64,000 nt of DNA from Ganoderma boninense (Eukaryota > Basidiomycota > Agaricomycetes > Polyporales > Polyporaceae). The DNA lies in contig CM035308.1 of assembly GCA_002900995.3 (NCBI GenBank), positions 992,001 to 1,056,000 on the forward strand. Direction: 5' to 3'. Position numbers and translations under genes: made by a program. This document shows, piece by piece, positions 37,759-48,960 of the stretch. The notes beneath the pieces were generated by a model. That model was not told the DNA's origin. It made no database searches and saw only the letters and a list, made by a program, of their open reading frames with translations. Every line of letters starts with the position of its first letter. The stretch's first letter is position 1.

Positions 37759-39261
37759 GCCTCGACGGATGACCAGCCTGCAATCTGCGTTCATTCAGTT
37801 GCGTGGAGGGAGGAGGTGCGTCGTGCCCGGGACCGGGATGCGTTTTCCGAGCACGGACGCGTGGAGGAGAGGAGAAGGCCTGCGACCCTGGGCGCCGAGC
37901 CTGGATGCCGAGCGGACGTGCGGATTCGCTTTCGGGGATGTGGCGTTGAGGGGAACATGGAGGCAGCTGCAGGGGAGGGCACATGAGCTCCAAGGACAAA
38001 ACGTGGCTTCTGATGTGGAACGTCGGATACGGCGGTGTACGATAGACGTGTAGTCTGTATTGTGAGACCCTCATCCATGAGATAGGACGAGATCGAGAGC
38101 TGCCGGGACGACCAGGGGCTGCAGGAACGGTATCCCAGGAGACATACAGGAACAAGACGTGCTGGGCGGGGCCAGGACGGGGCAAGACGGAGTCGAGCAG
38201 CTGAGGAGAGATTACCGTCGCCTGCAAGAAAGCGCACGCCCAGTTTCCAGATGGCGAGAGAAGGCCTTGGGCACAGGTCCACGGGACAGACATTCCCGAA
38301 CGGTCGCCCTCGAAGGTGCCGCCACGAACTCTAACCGTGACCCCAGCAAGAGGGAGGGCCGGAATCGTCGGAGATGCCTGGAGTGATCGAGCAAGAAGAT
38401 CAACCACGCGTCCGCTACACGCACCTGGAGGAGAATGAGGTGCTTGTTGGGTAAGCACCAGCACCAAACAGGAGTTGCGCAGTGGGAAGGCGTATCGGAG
38501 TGTTTACTGGGGGCGGAGTTGAGGGTCTGAATTTGCAAAATATAGTAGCACATCTAAGTAGACATGAGTAAGGAGTCGGAAGGAAACATGCCAATGGACT
38601 GGATGTTGCAAGTCTTCGTATGGCTTGGGAACATCGGTTCGAGAAGGATTCGTTCGAGAAGGATCTTGAGTTTTTCGTGCGTGTTCAAAAGACATGCTGA
38701 ATAGGCAGATGGAACTTGAATACTGATTAAAAGGGAAAGACAAGATCACAGATGCGATGTACAATTTGTGGCCCTTGGTAGCGCTGTTAAGACACAGCGA
38801 GGCGTTCTGGAACAAGAGCCTGGCTCAACTTAAGCAACACGGAAGATAGGATAGAAGATGAAGCGTTCGGTGCACAAGCACCACGGCTCGTGGCTTGAAT
38901 TCCAGCAACAGTTCCGCATGACGAGATAAAGCGGCAGACCTACGGCAAAGGGCGAGAAGACGGTGGAGGTGGTGGTTGAGAGCCAGGTTGCTCAACGCTG
39001 ACGACGACATGCTCTGGCAACCAAGGCTGTGAGCAACATTCGGGAACCGGTCCGGTCCGGTCCAATGATGCCGACACAGACGCTCATTGGAAGTCATCAC
39101 GTGCTACAAAAGTTTCTGGTGTGGACTTGGTCGTCGTGGCCGTCGTCGAGTGCATCGTTCTGCTTGTCCTGCTCGTCGTCCCCGACGTCGGTGCCACTCT
39201 TGGCCGAACCTAATCTTGACTGCCTCCTTGACTTTCTTCTGGCAGCTGTTTGTACCTTGTC
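37759..39261. other. Spacer upstream of NOP56, no gene seen
   Basis: About 1.5 kb with no recognisable coding sequence on either strand; composition falls to near 50 percent GC after 38400. It ends in the NOP56 promoter. No box C/D snoRNA pair was evident to me. Confidence 0.35.
39049..39103 (+). promoter_or_regulatory. Probable NOP56 promoter elements
   Basis: About 160-210 bp before the NOP56 start lies a GGTCC repeat, a CCAAT box at 39062-39066, its reverse complement ATTGG at 39086-39090, and an E-box CACGTG at 39098-39103. CCAAT plus E-box is a plausible arrangement for a growth-regulated ribosome-biogenesis gene; the assignment is by position only. Confidence 0.4.
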
Positions 39262-41201
39262 ATGGCCACTCATGCGCTTTTCGAGACGTCCTCTGGCTAC
39301 GCAGTCTTCGAGGTCAAACTTCACGATGTCGTCGGTGCCCTCGACAAGGCCGTCCAGGCCTCTATTGACGACTTCTCAAAATTCAACAAGATGGTGTCCT
39401 TGATCAGTTTCGCGCCGTTTAAGGACGCGGCACACGCCTTGGAAAACATAAACGACATCTCAGAAAGTACGTTTTCGTACCTAATCCTGAAAGATAGAGA
39501 TTGACTGGCTACAAGACACCGTCCATCCATATCTCCACGATACCCTCGAGCTGAATCTCAAAAAGCCGAAGAAGGGCTCCTCTGTTGTCCTCGCAGTCAA
39601 CCCCGCACTCGCGCCCGTCCTCAAGGAGCAAATGGGCATCAACTGCTCCTCCAAGGAGGTCTCGACGGACCTTCTCCGCGGTATCCGCGAGCACGCCGCG
39701 CGGCTGCTCAAGGGTCTGCAGGACGAGGACTTGACGAAGGCGCAGCTGGGTCTCGGGCACGCGTACTCGCGCGCGAAGCTCAAGTTCAACGTGAACCGGA
39801 TCGACAACATGATCATCCAGGCGATCGCGCTCCTCGACCAGCTCGACAAGGACGTGAACCTCTTCTCGATGCGCGTACGCGAGTGGTACGGGTACCACTT
39901 CCCGGAACTCGTCAAGCTCGTGCCCGACAACTACCAGTACGCGCGCGTTGCGCAGTTCATCGGTGCGAAGGAGACCCTGACGGAGGAGAAGCTGCCGGAG
40001 CTCGCAGCGCTTGTAGAGGACGACGAGACGAAGGCGCAGAACATTCTCGATGCGGCGCGCGGGTCGATGGGTGTGGAGCTGTCCGAGACGGATATCATCA
40101 ACGTCGGGCTGTTCGCGACTCGGGTGGTGTCGCTGGCGGAGTACCGCAAATCGCTGCAAGCATACCTCCACGAGAAGATGAACGACGTTGCGCCGAGTCT
40201 CACCGCCCTCCTTGGCGACCGTATCGGCGCACGGCTCATCAGCCACGCAGGTAGCTTGACGAACCTGAGCAAGTACCCCGCCTCAACAGTGCAGATTCTT
40301 GGTGCCGAGAAGGCGCTGTTCCGTGCTCTCAAGACGAAGGGCAACACGCCTAAGGTGTGTGGGGTTGTTATCTGCAACATTGTATTGTGACCTGACACCG
40401 CACAGTACGGTCTCATTTACCACTCGTCGTTCATCGGACGCGCAGGGCCGAAATACAAGGGCCGAATCTCAAGATTCCTCGCCAACAAGTGCTCAATAGC
40501 AGCCAGGATCGACTGCTACACTGGTGAGTCCAATTTGCGCCTTCCAGTCTGCACTCCGTCTCAACGATTTGCAGACAGCCCAACTGCGAAGTTCGGCGAG
40601 GCCCTGAAACAGCAGGTCGAGGAGCGCCTGAACTTCTTCGAGACAGGGGAGCCGCCATCAAAGAACGCAGACGCGATGCGCAAGGTGTTTGAGTCGCTCG
40701 CCCTCGACGAGGACGAGGAGTCGGAAGACGAAGACGCGATGGAGGTCGACGACGCGGCGGCCAAGGCGAAGTCGAAGAAGGACAAGGGCAAGGGGAAGGA
40801 CAAGGCGGCGGAGGCTGCTTTGCCATTCGCAGAGGAGGAGTTGACCCCGAAGAAGAAGAAGGACAAGAAGGACAAGAAGCGGAAGAGCGACGAGGCCGGC
40901 ATGGACGTCGACGAGGAGAGCGATGATAGTGTGCCGAAGAAGAAGGTGAAACTGAGTAAGGAGGAGAAGAAGGCGCTGAAAAAGAAGGAAAAGAAGGAGA
41001 AGAAGGAGAAGGAGAAGGAGGGGGGAGAGGTGAGTCCTCGTCTTTGACACTGGCATTCTGCCCGTACCTCTGTTTCATAGCAGTGCGGTGTAGTGCTAAC
41101 TTGCGTTACAGAAAGAGTCGAAAAAGGAGAAGAAGGACAAGAAAGACAAGAAGGAAAAGAAGGAGAAAAAGAAGGACAAGAAGAACAAGACCGAGGAGTG
41201 A
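39262..41201 (+). CDS. NOP56: Nucleolar protein 56, box C/D snoRNP core
   Basis: Nop56 pairs with Nop58, fibrillarin and Snu13 in box C/D snoRNPs that guide rRNA 2'-O-methylation and processing in the nucleolus. Exons 39262-39466, 39498-40354, 40406-40523, 40575-41029 and 41112-41201 give 574 aa. Seen: N-terminal [14 protein letters not shown], then the coiled-coil/Nop core with [53 protein letters not shown] and [17 protein letters not shown]. The GNTPKYGLI form and [19 protein letters not shown] mark Nop56 rather than Nop58. The C-terminal 130 residues alternate acidic blocks with Lys-rich KKDKK/KKEKK repeats. Intron 1 is only 31 nt (39467-39497), needed to keep the frame. The first ATG in frame starts the conserved domain. 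Confidence 0.95.
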
Positions 41202-41678
41202 TTTCTGTTCGTACCCCTCTGTCCCTCTTCCTCGTTTTCGTCGATGCTGTCGCGGTCTTCTCGTCTGTACTCTCTCTCTTGTGCTATCTATCCCTCTCAT
41301 TCTCCCTTTCCCGCGATACCTCACGCATGTATGCCGTATGAAATCTCATATGCTGTATGCAAATAACACTGCTGCTATAGATGTGTGATGCGTGCGTGAA
41401 AAAACCAACCCGCTGAGGTGAGTCGGTGCTGCTTCTACCCTACAGAGTGGGTACCTAGTGCTACAAGCCCTTCCGCGCGTACGACGCGCAAGGGTGGTGA
41501 TGATAGTCGGATATACATCGGGGATAGAAATCGTTAGCAGAGAAGGCAGAGTGTTCATGAAGCAACGTGGCGTCGATTCGTGTTCGTAACAGACGGTCAT
41601 GGCATTATGTAGTAGTAGTAGGTCGAGGTTGCGCTCGACGAGTCGTCCATACGGGGGATTCTATAGGTAAAACATCGA
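41202..41678. other. Convergent 3' region of NOP56 and KHA1
   Basis: A 477-bp spacer between convergent stop codons. AT content is higher than in the flanking genes, as expected for 3' UTR and polyadenylation sequence. Nothing else seen. Confidence 0.4.
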
Positions 41679-44600
41679 TTACTCGGACTCCGGGGTCAGG
41701 GCAGCCTGGAACACGATGACGTTCGCCTGGCAGCCCGAGACGACGAGCGCAGTAGTGACATCGCCGACGGTGCGCTTCACCTCGCCCCCGACGCCGCCAT
41801 ACTCCTCCGTGATCGTCTTGAGCTCCGCATGGTGGTTCTCGACCGCGAGCCGCCGCGAGCGCCCAGCGAGTACGAGCAATCTGCTGTGCTCCTCGACCGC
41901 GGCGTCCGACATCTTGCGCGCACGCTCCATGACTGCGCGCAGCGGCCCCGGTGCGGCCTCCTCGAGGAACTCCATGCGCGCGAGCGCAGGAGAGAGCTCG
42001 GGGTCCGTGGGGCGGGTGTAGCGCGCCCAGGCGATCTTGTCCGCCGTCTCAGACTGGAGGCGCGTCTGCGTCGTCGCGTTGCCGTACACCGTGTCTGGGA
42101 AGGCCTGCATGCATGTACGTACGTCAGAAGCCAGTTTCCCCGAAGGTAGCTCCCCGCCGATCGCCTGCGCGATCGACGGTAGGGTGATAACATATGTAGC
42201 GATAGAGAACGAGGAGAGGGAAGAGAGAGCAAAGAGAGCGAGAGGATGCTCACCGAAGCGATCGTCGTCGTGTTCTGGTGCTGGTGCAGGTCGCCCGTGT
42301 GCTTCCGATCATCCTCCCCATACGCCGGCAGCTTCTCCCCCTCACCAGCGAACTCCGCCTTGCTCACGCGCACGACCGTCGCGCAGATCTTCGGGTTCGC
42401 GCACAATTGCACGGCAAAGTCGAGCGCGAGGCGGTCGTCTGGGCCGCCGAAGAACGGCACGAGCAGGCGGTATGTGCCGCCGTGCGAGACCTTCGCGACG
42501 CCGCCCGGCGTGTGGCGGTCGACGAAGAGCGCGACGTCGTTGCGCGCGGACGCGAACAGCGTGCGCACGAACTGCGAGTGCCAGATCGACGCGTCGCGTT
42601 CCTCGGCCCCAGAGGCGGTCGCTCGGAAGAGTGCATCGAGCGGGTTCTGCATCGTGATGCGCGGGGTGGGCTGCGCCGCGCCCACCGCGGCTTGCTGGCC
42701 AGATGAATGGGCAGCATGGTGGGGATGAGATTCGTGTGGGCCGAGGGAGTGGTGTGGGGGCAGCCAGGGGACGAGAATGAGGTGCGCCTCGGTGCGCTGT
42801 GCTTGCTCGGCGACGGTCGGCCCGAGATCGTTGAAGGGGACGATCGAGAGGGAGCTGCTGACGGGTGCGCCGTGAAGCGCGCCGAAGGTCGTGAAGACGT
42901 CCAGGAGGGGGTCCGTTGCCGTCAGGGCCTCGATGTTGGAGCCCCTCATCACGGCCGAGGTACGGTCGGAGAGCTCGATGAGACGGATAGCATCGATAGA
43001 CACCTGCGGGATGGAGGGTGGCGGAGTAGGTGGCGAAACACCCTTTCCATCCAACTCTGCGCTGCTTTGTATTGACAACGTGTTCTCTGAGTAGGGCGGC
43101 GGAGGTGGGAGGATGAGCTGCGTGATGGCCATCATGCCAGGCAAGTGCTCGATCTTGTCGAGGACGACTGTAAAGCGCGACTTCTTGTCATCATTCCTGG
43201 CGGAGCTGGATCCGCCCAAGCGGCGTTCGTTATCTTCGGGTGTGCCCGCCTCGACATTGGCGAAGTTGGCTCCCGTGGCAGAAGCGCGGACACGGAGCTC
43301 GGGTGGGTAAAGGAGGACCACCGTAGGCGTCGTCATGAACGTGAGGACAAGTGCTTCTAGGACGAACATGGAAAACACCCTTTGCGAGAGGATTCCAGCA
43401 GTGAGGCCAACATTGAGGACAATCAACTCTACGAGGCTAGAGCAGTCGTGAGATGGTGCAAGGCGACGGAGGTGAATATCACTGACCCCTTGCAACTCAT
43501 CAGAGCTCCAATAGTGCCGGCTTCGCGCCAATTGAAGCCGGCTATCCTCGCGGCGACAGAGCACCCGATACATTTGCCGAAGTACGACAGCGCACAGATT
43601 CCAATGGTGAAAGCCCAGGTGATGCCTATAATAATTTTGATCAGCATTTCACAGGTTGGCCAAGTTCCAACAATAATACCGTCGTTGAGCAGACCCAAAT
43701 CAGTTGACAAGCCAGACAACATGAAGTACTGTAGAAGAGTTGAATCGCTTCATCCCGGCACCTGATACGAAAATACTCACAAGAGGCAGGAATATAATAG
43801 AGACCATATCTTCCAGCTTCTCAGTGAGTGCGATGGCGAGGCCACCGTCACGGGGAACGATGAGACCAGTCAGGAAGGCGCCAAAAATAGGGTGGACCTG
43901 ATCTTGAACGTTAGCACCGCTTCGAGGCTTAAGTTAAGGAAGACGTACGCCAATAATGTCAGTGAAGAAGGCCGAGCCGAAGGCGAGAAGCATCGTTACG
44001 GTCATGAAGAACATCGTTGGGCCGTCCCTGGTCGAACCCGTGCGCCGTGCGAACCAGTATAGAAGTCGTTTCAAGAAGAAGAACATGAACAGCGTCCATC
44101 CTATGCATACAAGGAGAATCCATAGGGCCATGAGGCCGGACCCTGCATTGACGAGGGCGACTGAGAGCGCGAGGAGCGTCCAGCCAACGATGTCGTTACC
44201 GACACCGGCAGAGAGCACCACAATACCCACTGTGGTATCGAGGATCTTGAGCTCGGTGAGGATACGACAGAGGACGGGGAACGCGGTGATCGAGTACGCC
44301 ACACCGGTAAAGAGCATGAAGTTGGTGAACTTGACGCTCTGGTCGATGAAGGTATGGTAGAGAGGGACAGAAAGGGCAGCCCCCAGACCTAGGACGTGGC
44401 ATATTGTTAGTGATGTGCTGTGGTCTTAGGTTTAGGCAGTGAAACATACCGAAGGGCAGACACATGCCGGCGAGGGCGACGGTAATGGAGAGGCGAGCAT
44501 TTCGTTTGATGACAGAAGCGTCGATTTCCAAGCCTACCAGGAAAAGGAAGAGGCAGAGACCGATGTTGGCGGTAAGTGAGAGGAAGGGGCGGGAATCGAC

Positions 44601-45073
44601 GGGGAAGATGTGTTCTGTGAAGCCAGGTATACGGCCGAATGCGGTTGGGCCTGGAAAAGCGAGGTGAGTTTACAGCGGCTACATAGGGCATGGAGAGGAG
44701 AAAGGTTACCAAGGAGGATGCCAGCAAGGACTTCAGCAATGACCTTGGGTTGTCTGAGCTTGCGCAAGGCGAGGCCGAGTAGTTGTGTGGTTAGGACGAT
44801 GACACCTATTTGCGGTCTGATCGGAACGGGGGTTCGTTGAGCCGGAAGTGGGAAGAGACTTACCGACTTGAACGATCCAGAGGCGGAGGGGGTCTGCGGT
44901 GTTTACGGCGGTCGGATCCTGGCCACTGAGGAGACCACCCTTGAGTGCGTGGGTGACGTCAGTGTGGACTGTGGCGAGAGAGAGGTGTGGGTGGGACTTG
45001 CCTGTTCGGCTGCTGCTCTTCTGTGGATGACACGTCGGGCGATGTCAAGCACCGCTGCTGAAAATTCGGGCAT
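41679..45073 (-). CDS. KHA1: KHA1-type K+/H+ antiporter (CPA2 family)
   Basis: Membrane exchanger of the CPA2 Na+(K+)/H+ superfamily; yeast Kha1 acts in Golgi pH and cation balance. Nine exons: 45073-45034, 44968-44864, 44805-44710, 44650-44450, 44388-43949, 43897-43781, 43728-43487, 43436-42254 and 42104-41679, giving 949 aa. Seen: KLRQPKVIAEVLAGILLGPT, FLFLVGLEIDASVIKR, GVAYSITAFPVL, GNDIVGWTLLALSVAL, HPIFGAFLTGLIVPRDGGLA and NWREAGTIGALMSCKGLVEL, the ordered motifs of the about 12-helix exchanger domain (to near residue 460). The hydrophilic C-terminal half has a universal-stress-like region around VPFFGGPDDRLALDFAVQL. Intron 1 is inferred from frame: a short first exon from ATG 45073 with donor GTGTCA, so the first 14 residues are less sure. 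It diverges from the P450 array. Confidence 0.92.
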
Positions 45074-45186
45074 GTTGACTGGCGGTTCCAGGGGAAAGAT
45101 GAGAACCGGTCGTCCACGCCGTCAGATGGAAGACGAGGCGTTGGGATGATCCGTGGGATGGGATGCAGCGGCGTTCAGGTGGGGGG

Positions 45187-45193
45187 TATATAT
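45187..45193 (-). promoter_or_regulatory. TATA-like element upstream of KHA1
   Basis: Reads ATATATA on the - strand, about 115 bp upstream of the KHA1 start codon, flanked by G/C-rich sequence. Confidence 0.4.
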
Positions 45194-46151
45194 GCAGGTG
45201 GTTGAGGAGGGGAGACGGTGGTTGGCCGGAAAGATGGCAGCATTCGACGCGGGGGGAAGAGGCGGGGGTGTGGACGGGACAATGAAGGGCCCCACCCTGA
45301 AAGAGAATTGGAAGCCATGCCTCGGGTACGTATGCCCCACCCCACTTCAGCCACAACCGGCGGGAAGGCACCAGGAAAAGACCCAAACGTGCCACTAGCC
45401 GTGTAAATCGATCTCCCGGCTCCCGGCCCGATGACGTCTCACGCACTCCCACTCCGTCATCGCAACCCAGCCTAACCCAGCGTTACTGACCCTCATCCCA
45501 CTCTGTCACCGGCGCCGAACTCTCCTTCTTGTCACTCTTCGTTCTCTGAGTCGAACTTTCTGCCCCGCGATCCATCTCAAGTGCTAGGGCGTGAGGCGGC
45601 CTTTGTGAAGAACATTCCCCTGCAAGGGTCCAAGTCAAGGTACGACATCAACGTCCAGCATCCCTCAAACATCCTCATTAGAACTCATACTCGACCCTCG
45701 CTTTCAGCCTAGAATCAGGCGAAGCACAGTAGGAGGGACACAGGAAACACTCCTCTGTATTCTTCTCATGGAATGAACCGTCGTGCACGTATGGTTTTCA
45801 TGTCCCCTGCGGTGACAAAGCGCGTCCAGGAGCTTGTGCCCACGCATTGCCCAACGTGATGCACAAGGAAAGTCGATGATTAACGTTAACGTCGGACAAG
45901 GTACGAATCTTCCCCTTCCCAATCGCCCCGTAGAAGTTCCCGAAATTCTTTGGTGCTCCTTCTTGCCGCCTCGTTCCACCCACTCTAGTCCGCATGGTCC
46001 GTGACAGACCTTCGCATGTCCCTAACGCTTTCCTGTCAATCATCGCTTCTTGAAATTCCGATGTCGTCCGTTCACTTCTCCTTGCAATCCATTCAAACTT
46101 TGACCAGGTTAACGCCTTGGCTTTCACCCGCGTCTCTCACGAGCCTTTCCA

Positions 46152-46157
46152 TATAAG
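46152..46157 (+). promoter_or_regulatory. TATA box of first P450
   Basis: TATAAG lies 45-50 bp before the start codon. The second, third and fifth P450 genes have TATA elements at nearly the same distance, which supports the choice of start codons and implies a short 5' leader. Confidence 0.55.
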
Positions 46158-46201
46158 CAGCACCTCAGCTTTCCCCTCACTGAGAGCACTCCCAGAATAA
46201 T

Positions 46202-48259
46202 ATGGGGACTATCCTTGACCCAGCGCTGTTCCTCGCAACCCCCGAAGTAGTTCTTCTCTTGGTATCGCTGTCCCTTATCGCGGTTTACCTCCACCAGAAG
46301 TTTTCTGAGTTTTCTGCACGCTCGGCCGGCCGACCTCTACCCCCCGGCCCCCCTGGCATCCCCATTCTCGGTAATTTGTTCGCCTTGCCTAGAATCTCAC
46401 CGTGGATCGGCTACAGAGAGCTTTCCAGGAAATATGGTGCGTTGCTTCGCACATCTATCTTTGCACTAAAGCTCTCGGCCGCCAAAATGCTGAATCTCAT
46501 TCGCAGGCAATTTGGTTTGCCTGCAGGTCTTGGGGCGCTCCATCCTCCTTATCAACGACACCAAGATCGCGTCCGACCTCCTAGAAAAGCGGTCTGTGGT
46601 CAACTCTTCCCGCGCCGTGTCGACCGCGGTGGAAATGTACGCACTCGATGGCGCCTACTTTCATGCTATCATTATTGGTGCTGAACTGGGCGCAGGGCGG
46701 GCTGGGAGTGGAGCATGGCCTTCATGCCTTATGGCCAGTGGTGGCGACGCCATCGGCGCGTCTTCTGGCAGTACTTCCATCCCGGCGCGATCCCCAAGTA
46801 CCAGGGCGTTCTGGAGCTCGGCGCGTCGCGATTGCTGTCTCGCCTTCTCGCAACCCCAGAGAACTTTGAGGAGCATCTCCGCTAGTAACTCTTCACAGAG
46901 TTTCGTCTCTCCGTGTTGTCGCTCACCCATGCCTTCCTGGACAGCGCTTTGGGGACGTCAATTTGCAAAGCGGCCCATGGCTTGGACATCGCTGAGAAGG
47001 ATGACAGGCGCATGGTGATCTTCGAAAGAGCGCTCAAGAGCGTCGACATACTGGTCGAAGGCGCCACAGTGCTGGAGTACATGCCGTTCCTGACCGCCAT
47101 TCCGACATGGCTTCCGGGGACAGGTTTTCTACGAAGACTTGCGGAGGATAAAAAGTATGCTCATATGCTGAGAGAGCTGCCATGGACGCAGGCCAAGGAG
47201 ATGGTGGTGCGTATGGCGCAAAATCTTCCCTTGGTCATCTGCCCGTTCTTACTATCCGACGATCTCTCGAAGACTAGCGGCGCGAGTTCGAACTCAATGG
47301 CCAGCGCCATCCTCGATAAAATTTCGAGACTCGACCCCGCGTCTGCCCGAGAGGAAGAAGGCATCGCCATGAGCGCTACGGGGATGGCGTACGCAGGTGA
47401 GAACGCCGCACATCCCTTGTGTCCGCCAGAACTTCGAAACCTCGCTCACCGTGCGGGGTTGCAGCTGGCCTGGACACGGTGGGTGCACCCCCATGACCCG
47501 GCCCACCGCACGCTCCGCTGAATGGGGGGTGACAGCAATTCGCCGCGCTCCAAAGCCTCTTCCCGGCGCTCTCTCTCCACCCAGAAGTCCAGCAGAAAGC
47601 GAGGGCAGAGCTCGACGGCGTGGTCGGGCCTGACAGGCTGCCGACTTTCGCGGACCGGGACGCGCTCCCGTACGTCGGCGCGGTCGTCAAAGAGCTCCTG
47701 CGGTGGCACAGCGCCGTCCCGCTTGGCATCGCCCATACGAGTATTGCGGACGACGAGTACGGGGGATATTTCATACCCAAGGGGACTGCAATTTTGGTCA
47801 ATTTGTGGTGTGTGTCCACGTTGCGCCGGTTGATAACCAGTACTCTTCTGAAGCTTCACATAGGGCTATTACTCACGATCCAGAGCGGTACCCTGAGCCG
47901 GATAGGTTTGTGCCCGACCGATTCCTTAAAGATGGGAAACCGGATGCCAATGCGATCGATCCTGCCGGGGTGGTCTTCGGATTCGGGCGTCGGTATGTTA
48001 TCCTCGTGTTTGCATAGGCCAGGAGAAGATGCTAAATGGTCGTCAGGATATGTCCTGGCAGGTACTTCGCGGATGCGACGCTGTTCATCTTCGTTGCGTG
48101 TGTGCTACACGCCTTTGATATCACCCCTCCTGTCGATGAGGATGGCCGACCCATCAAAATAGAACCTCGAGCTACGGCTGGGCTCATATCGTGAGTCTAC
48201 GCTCGGAGCGCTGGAAGATATATCCGTGACCTGTTCGTATTCACCGCAGATACCTGTAA
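46202..48259 (+). CDS. Cytochrome P450 no. 1 of tandem array, C-terminus truncated
   Basis: Heme-thiolate monooxygenase, ER-anchored, E-class group I, of the type often labelled O-methylsterigmatocystin oxidoreductase-like in mushrooms; substrate unknown. Exons 46202-46436, 46507-46636, 46696-46884, 46945-47206, 47273-47396, 47465-47478, 47536-47807, 47864-47992, 48047-48190, then 48250 to the stop; 502 aa. Seen: N-terminal membrane helix, hinge LPPGPPGIPILGN, W/R pair WWRRHRR, I-helix AGLDT (314-318), ExxR as KELLRW (Glu371, Arg374), PDRF, and heme loop FGFGRRICPG with Cys454. The sister copy shows a tenth exon of 103 nt; here it is the same length, but its fourth codon (48257-48259) is TAA where the others have a Lys or Glu codon, removing 31 residues. 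Whether it still folds is open. GTAAGA at the same place could instead act as a new splice donor. Confidence 0.88.
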
Positions 48260-48352
48260 GACTCTAAGTGTACAATTCGACCTCGGTCTTCAAGCGGAGA
48301 GGAGCTCATCCGCCGTGCGGCTCTCGAGGAGTCTGCGGCGTTGCCCTTGTGA
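48260..48352 (+). pseudogene. Untranslated tail of P450 no. 1
   Basis: After the premature TAA the frame stays open and colinear with the second P450: DSKCTIRPRSSS then EELIRRAALEES, ending at a TGA (48350-48352) exactly where the sister copy ends. This shows recent loss of the C-terminal 31 residues by one nonsense change. Confidence 0.8.
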
Positions 48353-48960
48353 TATGTTCGCGCCTGTGATCATCTCAACTCCGTTATCGATGAACCCTGA
48401 AACATCGCATTTTGACGACTTTGGAGGTGGCTGGGTCGGACCTCCGAACTCTTGGTGTCCAAATGTTACGGCAGCCGGGCCTTGGCCGTTGAACAAGGCT
48501 GTCGTTTTAGTCCCGGGGCGCGTTCATTTTGACGCAGAGGGCCACAGCGCCGTCCACGTCGGGCAATGGCTTTATGGGCTCATGCAACTCGGAAGCCAAT
48601 GGAAGATATGATGAGCTTTAGGAACAATGTTTTCCCTAAATTTCGAAGGTGTGTAGGAGAGTCGCGCTTGAGAAGCAGCGACAGAATCCAATGTCATCGC
48701 AACTTGGCATTCTTGCTCGGTTTGGTTCCACCCTTCGCTTCCGAAAGTCTGCGCTGGCATATTCTATACCAGATGCCTCGATCGTCAGCTTTTGCAATTC
48801 TCATGCGACCCATTCGGTCCTCGTTTTGGTAGCTTCGGAAAAGGTACGACGGCACTCACTTGACGTGCTATAGACAGCCAGGACATCCTCTCTCACGATT
48901 CAGCATCGTATATAGGCGGCGAGGCGACCCTCAGCTCATGGTGAGTACTCCCGGCACACC
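48353..48960. other. Spacer between P450 no. 1 and no. 2
   Basis: About 600 bp holding the 3' end of the first copy and the promoter of the second. A TATATAGG element at 48909-48916 sits about 45-50 bp before the next start codon. No gene seen. Confidence 0.45.

Larger units (their letters stand above)
45074..46201. other. Divergent promoter region, KHA1 / first P450
   Basis: About 1.1 kb between the KHA1 start (-) and the first P450 start (+). It contains a TATATA element on each side (see separate entries). No coding sequence recognised. Confidence 0.45.

Noticed and set aside
41777..43573. One long - strand frame of about 600 codons taken as a single protein
   Set aside because: Only the middle is the antiporter exon 8; both ends run through introns with consensus borders, so the raw frame is not the real protein.
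45034..45073. GC-AG intron directly after the first 24 codons of the KHA1 frame
   Set aside because: GCAAGT after CAG looked attractive, but it leaves the conserved N-terminal block out of frame; the GTGTCA donor at 45033 gives a correct join.
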